From Arthrobacter methylotrophus (GTDB lineage: Bacteria > Actinomycetota > Actinomycetes > Actinomycetales > Micrococcaceae): a DNA stretch of 64,000 bases. Shown piece after piece: positions 43,309-51,387 of the stretch. The notes beneath the pieces are model-generated. The model did not search any database. It was not told where the DNA came from and worked only from the letters and a program-made list of their open reading frames with translations. Position 1 is the first letter of the stretch; each line of letters starts with the position of its first letter. The translations under genes and the position numbers were made by a program. The DNA lies in NCBI RefSeq assembly GCF_039539965.1, contig NZ_BAABED010000001.1:4216001-4280000 (forward strand). The letters run 5' to 3'.

Positions 43309-43836
43309 TTAGCGCAGGCAGCGGTCGTCCGGGTCAATGGCGGTCATGATGCGCCGGCTGATCTCGCGGAGTTGTTTCAGCTGGGCCTTGGTCAGCGGGT
43401 CGAAGACGAGGCTGCGGACGGTTTCGACATGGCCGGGTGCGCTAGCGACAACCTTGTTCCAACCATCGTCAGTGAGGGTGGCAAGGGTGTATCTGCCATC
43501 GCTCGGATCCTGGGCCCTGCGGACCCAACCGCGCTTTTCCAGCTTCGCCACCACTTGGGACAGCCGCGGGAGCATGGCTTCGGCCATCACAGCCAGTTTG
43601 CTCATCCTCAGCGTGCGTTCCGGGGATTCCGACAGCGCGGACATCACGGCGTACTCGAAGTGGCTGAGTCCGGCATCCCGCTGAAGCTGTGCGTCCAACG
43701 CCCCCGGCAACCGAAGGGCCATACTGGCCAGCGCAATCCAAACAGCCTGTTCGTCTTCGCTCAGCCATCGGGGCTCGCTCACGGCCTGGGCAGTGGCCGA
43801 GTCACCGGAAACCTCCGCGATGCGTGACCTTTCCAT
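43309..43836 (-). CDS. MarR-family regulator of the DoxX/dioxygenase operon
   Basis: 175 residues with the full MarR fold: dimerisation helices at both ends, HTH in LSHFEYAVMSALSESPERTLRMSKLAVMAEAMLPRLSQVVAKLEKRGWVRRAQDPSDGRYTLATLTDDGW, including the wing DPSDGRY. ATG 43836 gives the usual length; upstream codons run through the AT-rich promoter region. It diverges from the DoxX and extradiol dioxygenase genes, the arrangement of MhqR-type quinone-responsive regulators. Confidence 0.9.
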   Translation of the reverse strand: MERSRIAEVSGDSATAQAVSEPRWLSEDEQAVWIALASMALRLPGALDAQLQRDAGLSHFEYAVMSALSESPERTLRMSKLAVMAEAMLPRLSQVVAKLEKRGWVRRAQDPSDGRYTLATLTDDGWNKVVASAPGHVETVRSLVFDPLTKAQLKQLREISRRIMTAIDPDDRCLR

Positions 43837-43926
43837 GCCTGCAATAGTACAGGGATCACTTTGGATGTGAAGTATCTTCTTCAAAAAAACACTTGCATAT
43901 TGAAGTAATTCATGATTAGTGTTTAG

Positions 43927-43938
43927 TTCAAGCTTGAA
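43927..43938. promoter_or_regulatory. Palindrome in the MarR-DoxX divergent promoter
   Basis: TTCAAGCTTGAA, a perfect 12-bp palindrome, with further CTTCAA/TTGAAG half-site-like words in the AT-rich 43870-43915 stretch. It is the best candidate for the MarR binding site between the divergent starts 43836 and 44008. Confidence 0.5.
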
Positions 43939-44007
43939 GTGACTTCGGGAGCCACGCACTCTCCGGCCGCGAACATCACCCACCCCCGCATCAAAGAGGA
44001 ATCCACC

Positions 44008-44373
44008 ATGAACATCACCCTTTGGATCATCGCCTCCGTCCTCGCCTTGGCCTTTCTGGCTGCGGGCCTGATGAAGATCGCCCAGCCGCAGGAAAAGCTC
44101 GCCACGTCCGGTCTGGCCTGGACCGAAGATTTCAGCTCCGGAGCAGTGAAGGCCATCGGCTCAATCGAAGTCCTCGCAGCCCTCGGCCTGATCCTTCCGG
44201 CCGTCAGCGGTATCGCCACCTTCCTCGTCCCGGTTGCTGCCACCGGCCTGGCCATCGTGATGGTCGGCGCCATCATCACCCACCTCAAGCGTGGCGAGAA
44301 GCAGGCCGTCATCGTCAACGTCGCCCTTGGCGTCCTGGCCCTCTTTGTCGCCGTCGGGCGGTTCGGCGCCTAG
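44008..44373 (+). CDS. DoxX-family membrane protein
   Basis: 121 residues with four membrane helices: LWIIASVLALAFLAAGLMKIAQP, AIGSIEVLAALGLILPAVSGI, LVPVAATGLAIVMVGAIITHL and VIVNVALGVLALFVAVGRF. AAAGAGG precedes ATG 44008. DoxX proteins often accompany redox or quinone stress enzymes; here the next gene is an extradiol dioxygenase, 50 bases away. Confidence 0.9.
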   Translation: MNITLWIIASVLALAFLAAGLMKIAQPQEKLATSGLAWTEDFSSGAVKAIGSIEVLAALGLILPAVSGIATFLVPVAATGLAIVMVGAIITHLKRGEKQAVIVNVALGVLALFVAVGRFGA

Positions 44374-44423
44374 GTCCCTTTGCTCCACCCCCTGTGTCCC
44401 CGGCTCGAAAGGAAACCCTTCCC

Positions 44424-45290
44424 GTGACTCAGAGTCCCTTTAACCCGACTGTTCCCGCCGGCGCCTATGACGAGCTGCTCGCCCGCGTCCTTCCCCAAGC
44501 CCGCGACCAGAAACTGTGGGAACCCTCCGACGGGCCGATGCCCTCGCTTTTCGTCAGCCACGGCGCACCGCCCACCCTCGATGACCCGCAGTGGCTGGAC
44601 GATCTCTACCAGTGGGGCCGGTCCATGCCCAAGCCACGCGCCATCGTGGTCGTTTCAGCCCACTGGGAGAACGCCCCCATCGCCATATCCGGAAGCGCCG
44701 CCGGCACCCCCCTGTACTACGACTTCGGCGGCTTCCACCCACGGTATTACACCCTCAAATACGACACCCCCGACGCGACAGACCTCGCGCATCGGCTCGC
44801 AGGCACGCTGGGCGCCGGCACCCCGATCCACCATTACGTGGACCGCGGGCTGGACCATGGCGCGTTCATCCCCCTGATGGCGATGTACCCGGCAGCAGAC
44901 GTCCCTGTGGTGCAGCTGTCGATGCCCGGCCTCGACCCCGAAGCACTCCTCAAACTCGGTCAGCGCCTGCGCTCCCTCCGTAGTGAAGGCATCCTGGTCA
45001 TCGGCTCGGGATTCATGACCCACAGCTTCGCCATCATGCGCGACCCCAGCCTGGCTCCCTACACAGCCGCCTTCGACGAATGGGCCATCGCTACCATCAC
45101 CCGCGGCGACGTCGACGCCCTTACCGACTACCGCCGCAAAGCGCCCGCCGCGGACATCGCCCACCCCACGGCCGACCACTTCGTACCACTAATGCTCACA
45201 CTCGGTGCCGCCGACAACCCGCAATCAGCCACATCCGTCATCGACAGAATGTTCTTCGGGAACTCCATTCGATCCCTCCAATTCGCCTAA
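44424..45290 (+). CDS. Class III extradiol ring-cleavage dioxygenase (4,5-DOPA dioxygenase type)
   Basis: Non-haem metal dioxygenase of 288 residues, resembling DODA/YgiD, which opens catechol-like rings. Metal-ligand and active-site regions: LFVSHGAPPTLDD, VVVSAHWENAPI, YVDRGLDHGAFIPLMAMYP and HPTADHFVPLMLTLGAA. GTG 44424 follows AAAGGAAA. With MarR and DoxX next to it, the set looks like a catechol/quinone detoxification module comparable to the MhqR regulon of Bacillus (inference). Confidence 0.88.
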   Translation: MTQSPFNPTVPAGAYDELLARVLPQARDQKLWEPSDGPMPSLFVSHGAPPTLDDPQWLDDLYQWGRSMPKPRAIVVVSAHWENAPIAISGSAAGTPLYYDFGGFHPRYYTLKYDTPDATDLAHRLAGTLGAGTPIHHYVDRGLDHGAFIPLMAMYPAADVPVVQLSMPGLDPEALLKLGQRLRSLRSEGILVIGSGFMTHSFAIMRDPSLAPYTAAFDEWAIATITRGDVDALTDYRRKAPAADIAHPTADHFVPLMLTLGAADNPQSATSVIDRMFFGNSIRSLQFA

Positions 45291-45431
45291 AGGCCTTGGT
45301 CAATCTCGAAATCGGCGGACCGCCACGTTAACCGGCCCCCAGGGCCCAACAACAGCATGGCCTCCACGTCCGCGCTCGGTTAGGATGGCAGTTCCAGCGA
45401 CCTGCGCCACGTCTTGAAGCCAACAGGTTTT

Positions 45432-46235
45432 ATGTCAGCACCCTCGTTCCACGCGTCCCATTCCGTCGTGACCTCCCGGCTCCGTTCCGCCGGTTGCGTG
45501 TTTGCCGAAGACGAGGCCAAACTCCTGATCGCTGCGGCGCAAGCTCCCGAAGAGCTCGAGCGGATGGTCGAACAACGCGTCGCAGGGTTACCCCTTGAAC
45601 ATCTCCTTGGCTGGGCTGAGTTCTCCGGCCGGCACATTGCCGTGGACGCCGGCGTTTTCGTCCCTCGTCACCGCACGGAGCACCTCGTCCAGGAGGCGGC
45701 CCGCTGCGCCTGGCCGGGCGCCGTCGTCGTCGATCTGTGCTGCGGTTCGGGTGCTGTGGGCACTGCCTTGGCGGCAGCTGTGGGCGGCATCGAACTGCAC
45801 GCCGCCGACGTCGACCCCGCCGCCGTCCGCTGTGCCCGCCGCAACGTCGGCCCGGTGGGCGGACAAGTGCATGAAGGCGATCTTTTCGCGGCCTTGCCGG
45901 GCACCCTTCGGGGACGGGTGGACGTGCTGATGGCCAACGCACCTTATGTGCCTACGGACTCGATCGGGATGATGCCGCCGGAGGCACGGCTGCATGAACC
46001 GCTTGTAGCGCTCGACGGCGGCGCGGACGGCTTGGACGTGCAGCGCCGGATCGCGGAAGAGGCTCCGTTATGGCTGGCTTGCGGGGGCCAGCTGCTGATC
46101 GAGACGAGCGTCCGGCAGGCGACGACGACGGCGGCGCTGTTCGAGCTCGCGGGCCTGTCCGCCCACGTGGTCCATTCCGAAGAATTCGATGCCACGGTGG
46201 TGCTCGGAAAACTACAGGAAACCCACCGAAAATGA
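45432..46235 (+). CDS. PrmC-related putative protein-(glutamine-N5) methyltransferase
   Basis: SAM-dependent methyltransferase related to the release-factor methylase. N-terminal helical domain with EHLLGWAEFSGRHIAVDAGVFVPRHRTEHLVQEA matches the PrmC lead-in. The SAM loop is VVVDLCCGSGAVGTALAAAV. The catalytic NPPY motif of PrmC/HemK is NAPY here (MANAPYVPT), which marks the related subgroup of unknown substrate. ATG 45432 is used; TTG 45414 is an alternative. Confidence 0.82.
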   Translation: MSAPSFHASHSVVTSRLRSAGCVFAEDEAKLLIAAAQAPEELERMVEQRVAGLPLEHLLGWAEFSGRHIAVDAGVFVPRHRTEHLVQEAARCAWPGAVVVDLCCGSGAVGTALAAAVGGIELHAADVDPAAVRCARRNVGPVGGQVHEGDLFAALPGTLRGRVDVLMANAPYVPTDSIGMMPPEARLHEPLVALDGGADGLDVQRRIAEEAPLWLACGGQLLIETSVRQATTTAALFELAGLSAHVVHSEEFDATVVLGKLQETHRK

Positions 46236-46489
46236 TCAGCAAACTGTGCGTTTCGTGGTCCCGGCCCAAACAATTTGGGAGGGCGGTTCCGGAACACGCC
46301 TAATCCCCGTGATTCCAGGGCTGTAGGTGGCATGTAAATGTCAGGCATGTGCGTCGAAAAGGGGCCAAATCGGCCCCCGAATTCGGAGTCCGACTCTCAG
46401 TTTCGGGGAATGTCGCGTAAAATTGAAACCCTGCCCAGAGCGGAGCAGCTGTATGTCGCAAGCAAATGATCTCCCTAGGAGAAACCCAA

Positions 46490-48085
46490 ATGCCCACAGA
46501 CCGAAGCATCACCGACTCCTCAGCAGGCGCTAGGAACGCCGCTGCAACGAGCAAAACCGCACCACGCGGTGCCTCAAAATTGAAACTTCCAACACGCCGT
46601 CGACTCAAGGTGTCCGACGTCAACGTCGTAGACCAGCCGATGCTGAAAAAAGCCCTCGGTGGCACGATCGTCGGTAACACCATGGAGTGGTACGACGTCG
46701 GGGTTTTCGGCTACCTCATCACCACGATGGGTCCAGTCTTCCTGCCCGAGGCCGACAAGTCCGTGCAGACCCTTTTCCTGCTCGGAACCTTCGCCGCGAC
46801 TTTCCTGGCGCGACCGCTCGGCGGTGTGGTCTTCGGTTGGCTGGGTGACAAGGTGGGCCGCCAAAAGGTGCTCGCCACAACACTCCTGCTCATGGCGGCG
46901 AGTACTTTCGCCGTCGGACTCCTGCCCGGATACGCACAAATCGGCATTTGGGCAGCGGTGCTGCTCGTCGTCCTGAAGCTGGTCCAGGGCTTCTCCACGG
47001 GTGGCGAATACGCCGGCGCCACCACGTTCGTGAGCGAATACGCTCCGGACAAGCGCCGCGGTTTCTTCGCGAGCTTCCTGGATATGGGCTCGTACATCGG
47101 CTTTGCCCTCGGCGCGGCCCTTGTGTCCATCCTGCAGCTCACCATCGGCCAGCCGGCCATGGAGGACTGGGGCTGGCGCCTGCCGTTCCTCATCGCGGGC
47201 CCGCTCGGCGTCATTGCCGTCTATTTCCGTAGCAAGATCGAGGAATCTCCCCAGTTCCAGGCCACTTTGGATGCCCAGGAGGCAATCGCCGCGGACGCCG
47301 CAGCCGGCGATGCCGCAGTGGCAAAGGGCCCCATCGGCATCGTCAAGGCTTACTGGCGCCAAATCATCCTCGCCATGATCCTCGCGGCTGCCGCCAACAC
47401 TGTGGGCTATGCCCTGACGTCGTACATGCCCACTTACCTGACCGAGTCCAAGGGCTACGACCCCGTTCACGGCACGCTGCTGACCATCCCCGTACTGGTG
47501 ATCATGGCCGTTTGCATCCCGTTGACCGGTAAGCTCTCTGACCGAATCGGCCGCCGCCCTGTGCTGTGGATCGGTGCCGTCAGCACCATCGTGTTCGCCA
47601 TTCCGGCATTCCTGCTGATCGGCCTCGGGGACATTTGGTCCACCCTTGCCGGCTTGGCCTTGGTCGCCTTCCCTGTCACCTTCTACGTGGCCAACCTCGC
47701 CTCCGCACTGCCGGCGTTGTTCCCGACGTCGAGCCGTTACGGCGGAATGGGCATCGCCTACAACTTCTCCGTGGCGATCTTCGGCGGTACCACTCCGTTC
47801 ATTGTGGCCGCCCTGATCCAAGGTTCCGGCGATGACATGATGCCGGCGTACTACCTCATGGGCACCTCCGTGGTGGGCGCGATCGCCATCTACTTCCTGC
47901 GTGAATCCGCGCAGCGCCCGCTCCCGGGTTCCATGCCCAGCGTGGACACCCAGGCCGAAGCTCGCGAGCTGGTGGCCACCCAAGACACCAACCCGCTGAT
48001 CGACCTGGACGAAATGCCGTTTGAGGACCCGCTACCCGGCACTCCCGAAGCAGCGGAGCCGGGCCGGGAACACGTCCCGGCCTAG
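46490..48085 (+). CDS. MFS transporter, proline/betaine-type metabolite:H+ symporter
   Basis: 531-residue, 12-helix symporter of the ProP/metabolite group: GGTIVGNTMEWYDVGVFGYLIT in helix 1, FGWLGDKVGRQKVLATT loop, KLVQGFSTGGEYAGATTFVSEYAPDKRRGFFASF in helix 4-5. AGGAGA sits 7 nt before ATG 46490, so the upstream ATG 46466 is rejected. The substrate may be an osmolyte such as proline or betaine, or a carboxylate. Long Thr/Ala/Lys-rich N-terminal and acidic C-terminal tails are notable. Confidence 0.85.
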   Translation: MPTDRSITDSSAGARNAAATSKTAPRGASKLKLPTRRRLKVSDVNVVDQPMLKKALGGTIVGNTMEWYDVGVFGYLITTMGPVFLPEADKSVQTLFLLGTFAATFLARPLGGVVFGWLGDKVGRQKVLATTLLLMAASTFAVGLLPGYAQIGIWAAVLLVVLKLVQGFSTGGEYAGATTFVSEYAPDKRRGFFASFLDMGSYIGFALGAALVSILQLTIGQPAMEDWGWRLPFLIAGPLGVIAVYFRSKIEESPQFQATLDAQEAIAADAAAGDAAVAKGPIGIVKAYWRQIILAMILAAAANTVGYALTSYMPTYLTESKGYDPVHGTLLTIPVLVIMAVCIPLTGKLSDRIGRRPVLWIGAVSTIVFAIPAFLLIGLGDIWSTLAGLALVAFPVTFYVANLASALPALFPTSSRYGGMGIAYNFSVAIFGGTTPFIVAALIQGSGDDMMPAYYLMGTSVVGAIAIYFLRESAQRPLPGSMPSVDTQAEARELVATQDTNPLIDLDEMPFEDPLPGTPEAAEPGREHVPA

Positions 48086-48116
48086 TCCCGGGCCGCGGGC
48101 TGAAGCCCCCAGCGGC

Positions 48117-48629
48117 TCAAGCCTTGCGGTTCGCCTTCTGCTCCTGCATCCGCTTTGCCTGCGCTTGGATCTTCGGACCGTAGCCGCCGTTCAGTGCGGT
48201 GTCCTTGATGTGGCTGGCTTTCGCGAGCCGATCTCCGTCGGCCGCGTCCTTCAGCGCCTTCAGATCAGCTTGAAGGGCCGCCGGAAGCTTCGCGGCCAGC
48301 TTCGGACGCTTGTCCAGGATGAACGTCGCGATCTTCGCGGCGCGCTGACCGTAGTTGGGCTTGCTGCTGTCACCGTTCACGAAGAACCGCAGGGCGGTCG
48401 CCAACGGATGCCGCGCCAAAGCGGTCTTGGCCGCGGCGGCGGTGGCGGTCGGCTGGGTGGCGACGGCCGCCGTCGTGTTTGGTGCGTTTGACGAGGTTGC
48501 GGCGTTTGCGGCGACCACGCCTCCGCCCAGCAGGAGGCCGGCCGCAAGAACGCCGACGACGGCGGCGCGGGCCTTGCTGCCTTTGCGCCTCTGGGTGGGG
48601 GTAGTGGAGAGTTCTGTGCTGCTTTTCAT
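48117..48629 (-). CDS. Small secreted protein, function unknown
   Basis: 170 residues starting with a classical signal peptide: basic TQRRKGSKAR, hydrophobic AAVVGVLAAGLLLGGGVVA, then AANAATSS. The mature part is helical and basic (KTALARHPLATALRFFVNGDSSKPNYGQRAAKIATFILDKRPKLAAKLPAALQADLKALKDA), without known domain. AAGGA precedes ATG 48629. It diverges from a response regulator gene and could be a target of that two-component system. Confidence 0.75.
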   Translation of the reverse strand: MKSSTELSTTPTQRRKGSKARAAVVGVLAAGLLLGGGVVAANAATSSNAPNTTAAVATQPTATAAAAKTALARHPLATALRFFVNGDSSKPNYGQRAAKIATFILDKRPKLAAKLPAALQADLKALKDAADGDRLAKASHIKDTALNGGYGPKIQAQAKRMQEQKANRKA

Positions 48630-48797
48630 GTTCAGTGTCCTTCGTCCTGGCCGGCGGCGCATCCACCAGCGCTCTTCACAACACTCTTGTCCGGCCACGT
48701 GAACTGATTGTTCGGCCAATGTTCGAGGAATGTAAAACCGGCCCCGCCAGCTGCCAAGCGCGCTCCGGGGAATCCGTCCTTGCTGTTGAATGGAGGC

Positions 48798-49493
48798 ATG
48801 GAAGACAGCCGCGGATTGGTGTTGATTGCCGAGGACGAACAGGCAATCGCCGATATCCAGCGCCTGTATCTGGGCCGCGCCGGTTTTGGCGTCCATGTGG
48901 AACGGGATGGGATCTCCGCGCTGGCACAGATCAGGCGGCTCAAACCGGTCGCGGTGATTCTCGACGTCGGACTGCCGGGCCTGGACGGGATCGAACTCTG
49001 CAGGCAACTGCGGCAGGCGGAAGACTGGACGCCGGTACTGTTCGTGACAGCCCGGGATGAGGAGGTGGACCGCGTCCTTGGCTTGGAACTGGGCGCCGAC
49101 GACTATCTCACCAAGCCGTTTTCGCCCTCCGAACTCGTCGCCCGGGTCAAGGCTGTGCTGCGCCGGACCGAAGGCACGCCGCGTCCCAAGCCGCTGGTGC
49201 TGGGCAGCGTGGAGTTGGATCCGCTGAACCGAACCGCGCGCGCAGGCACCGTGGAACTCACCTTGACCGCCACCGAGTTCGACCTCCTCGCCTATCTGAT
49301 GGCCCAGCCCGGCCGGGTCTTTTCGCGTGAGCAACTGCTTTCGGCAGTCTGGGGACAGGCCAGTTATGCGGCGGGAAGGACCGTGGATGTGCACGTCGCG
49401 CAGCTCCGCGCCAAACTCGGCGAGCACTCCCCCATCGCGACGAGCCGCGGCGTCGGGTACTCGGCAGTCGGGCCCTCCGGAGGCAGCGCGTGA
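48798..49493 (+). CDS. OmpR/PhoB-family response regulator
   Basis: 231 residues: receiver domain with acidic pocket AEDE near 11-14, phospho-acceptor Asp56 in VILDVGLPG, and Lys106 in LTKPFSP; then a PhoB-type winged helix with LTATEFDLLAYLMAQPGRVFSREQLLSAVWG and RTVDVHVAQLRAKLGEHSPIATSRGVGYSAV. Overlaps the kinase gene by a GTGA. The ATG is very close to GGAGG, so an upstream TTG is possible. Confidence 0.93.
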   Translation: MEDSRGLVLIAEDEQAIADIQRLYLGRAGFGVHVERDGISALAQIRRLKPVAVILDVGLPGLDGIELCRQLRQAEDWTPVLFVTARDEEVDRVLGLELGADDYLTKPFSPSELVARVKAVLRRTEGTPRPKPLVLGSVELDPLNRTARAGTVELTLTATEFDLLAYLMAQPGRVFSREQLLSAVWGQASYAAGRTVDVHVAQLRAKLGEHSPIATSRGVGYSAVGPSGGSA

Positions 49494-50836
49494 GGCGCTG
49501 GTTCGGTACGCTGGCCGGGCGCACGACGGCGGTGATCGCCGCCGTCGCGACTGTCGCCGTCGTGCTTGCCGGCCTTCTGGCAGCGCAATTGGTGAACGCC
49601 ACAGCCGTGGACGAAGCCAAGAAGTATCTCGCAGTTGAGGCCGATTCCCTCAGCAAACAGTCAAACCTCGGAAGCCTCCAGGACCTTCGCGCCGATCTGC
49701 TCACCCATGGCGCGAGGCTCGCTGCGATCGGTCCCGATGGCCGCGTGACCGGTGGCGGGGCCCGGCTTGTGGATGCGAAGACGGTGGCGGATGTGCTGGC
49801 CGGCAAGGCGGTGTCCAAAACGGTGGACGGTCCGCAGAACACGGTGGTCCTCGAGGCTCGGCCTTTGGCGGCGGGAGGTGGCGTGGTGCTGGCGCAGCCC
49901 GTGTCCGAGATCCGGGCCGCCGCCGCTCCCCTGTTGAGCCGCATGCTGATCGCCCTTGCAGTGTGCCTCGTGTTCTCGATCGTGGCGGGCGGCCTGTTGG
50001 CGCAATGGCTGAGCCGGCCGTTGGTGCGTACGGCACAGTCGGCGCACCGGCTCGCGGCGGGCGAACGTGCAGTGCCGGTAGCGCCCGGCGGCCCGGCCGA
50101 AGTGGTGGAGGTTTCCCAAGCCTTGGCCGCCCTCGACGCCGCGCTCCGGACCAGCGAGGGACGCCAACGCGAATTCCTGCTCTCTATTTCGCATGAAATC
50201 CGGACACCCCTCACGGCGCTGCGGGGCTACGCCGAGGCCCTCGCGGATGGCGTAGTCAGCGGAGCCGAAGTGAGCGGGGTCGGGCGGACCCTGGTGGCCG
50301 AAACCAACCGTTTGGACCGATTTGTCCGGGATCTCCTGGAATTGGCACGGCTCGAGTCCGACGATTTCCGTGTGGAACTGCAGCCCGTGGACGCATCCTT
50401 GATCCTGCGCGAGAGCTGGCAGGCCTGGCAGGCAGTGTGCGTCCAAAACGGGATCGCGGCGCGGCTCGAACTGCCGTCCGGAGCATTGCGCGTCCGCAGT
50501 GATGGCCAGCGGTTGCGCCAAGTGGTGGACGGACTGCTGGAAAACGCGCTGCGCGTGACTCCCGAGGGCTCCCCCGTGGTGCTCGCCGCTAACGTTTCCG
50601 GTAGCGGGCTCACGGTGGAAGTGCGCGACGGCGGCCCTGGACTCACGGAGGCGGACGCCGCCGTCGCGTTTGAACGTGGTGCGCTCTTTGCCAGATACAG
50701 CGGTGCGCGGCCCGTGGGCAGCGGACTGGGCCTGTCCATTGCGGCGAGGATCGTGCAGCGGCTGGGTGGACGCATTAGCGTGCGCACGGCTCCGGAAGGT
50801 GGCGCGGCGTTTGTGGTGGAGTTGCCGGGCATTTGA
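49490..50836 (+). CDS. Membrane sensor histidine kinase
   Basis: 448 residues: first membrane helix about 13-35 (AVIAAVATVAVVLAGLLAAQLV), an extracytoplasmic sensor of about 110 residues, second helix about 150-173, HAMP, then HisKA with phospho-His235 in FLLSISHEIRTPLTALRGYAE. The ATPase domain has N-box LLENALRVTPEG, G1 VRDGGPGL and G2 GSGLGLSIAARIV. GTG 49490 overlaps the response-regulator stop. The signal is unknown; the divergent secreted-protein gene is a candidate output. Confidence 0.93.
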   Translation: MRRWFGTLAGRTTAVIAAVATVAVVLAGLLAAQLVNATAVDEAKKYLAVEADSLSKQSNLGSLQDLRADLLTHGARLAAIGPDGRVTGGGARLVDAKTVADVLAGKAVSKTVDGPQNTVVLEARPLAAGGGVVLAQPVSEIRAAAAPLLSRMLIALAVCLVFSIVAGGLLAQWLSRPLVRTAQSAHRLAAGERAVPVAPGGPAEVVEVSQALAALDAALRTSEGRQREFLLSISHEIRTPLTALRGYAEALADGVVSGAEVSGVGRTLVAETNRLDRFVRDLLELARLESDDFRVELQPVDASLILRESWQAWQAVCVQNGIAARLELPSGALRVRSDGQRLRQVVDGLLENALRVTPEGSPVVLAANVSGSGLTVEVRDGGPGLTEADAAVAFERGALFARYSGARPVGSGLGLSIAARIVQRLGGRISVRTAPEGGAAFVVELPGI

Positions 50837-50874
50837 CCGTTCCGGCGGGCTTCAAGCAAACGTAGACTCTCCGC

Positions 50875-51276
50875 ATGGCTGAAGATCCAGTGGGTTCGCT
50901 GCACCATGTCGAGATTTGGGTGCCACATTTCGAGCGCGCGGCGGAGGAATGGGGCTGGCTGCTCGGGGAACTCGGCTACGAGCCGTTCCAGCTGTGGCCC
51001 CACGGTTGCAGCTGGAAACTCGGGGCCATGTACATCGTGGTGGAACAATCCGCGGCGATCACCGGAAGCACGCATCGCAGAACGGAGCCCGGACTCAACC
51101 ACCTCGCCTTCCATGCAGGCACCAGGGAAAACGTGGACCGGCTCCAGCAGCTCGGCGCCGACTCCGGTTGGTACGAGATGTTCGAGAGCAAATATCCCCA
51201 TGCCGGGGGTCCTGACCACTACGCCGCCTATCTGGTGAACACGGACGGCTACGAGGTAGAACTAGTTGCGGGCTGA
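50875..51276 (+). CDS. VOC (glyoxalase/bleomycin resistance fold) family protein
   Basis: 133 residues with the VOC fold: LHHVEIWVPHFERAAEEWGWLLGELGYEPF, GLNHLAFHAGTRENVDRLQQLGAD, and the final metal-ligand region HYAAYLVNTDGYEVELVAG. His and Glu positions are kept, so metal binding is likely; reaction unknown. It follows the kinase gene by 38 bases but no link to it is evident. Confidence 0.85.
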   Translation: MAEDPVGSLHHVEIWVPHFERAAEEWGWLLGELGYEPFQLWPHGCSWKLGAMYIVVEQSAAITGSTHRRTEPGLNHLAFHAGTRENVDRLQQLGADSGWYEMFESKYPHAGGPDHYAAYLVNTDGYEVELVAG

Positions 51277-51387
51277 TGAGCCGTCGGCGGTAGTGGGACT
51301 GTGGCAGCCGCCCCGCGTCTTCCCTGGAATGTTGAACGCACCGAGGCTGAACTCATCGTTAGTTAGCCCACGGAACACATGTACGGG

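Noticed and set aside
43114..43827. 237-codon plus-strand frame
   Set aside because: Mostly antisense to the MarR gene, with no ribosome site and no recognisable domain.
46574..47983. 469-codon minus-strand open frame
   Set aside because: Lies wholly inside the MFS symporter gene, has His/Gly/Asp-rich shadow composition and no recognisable domain.
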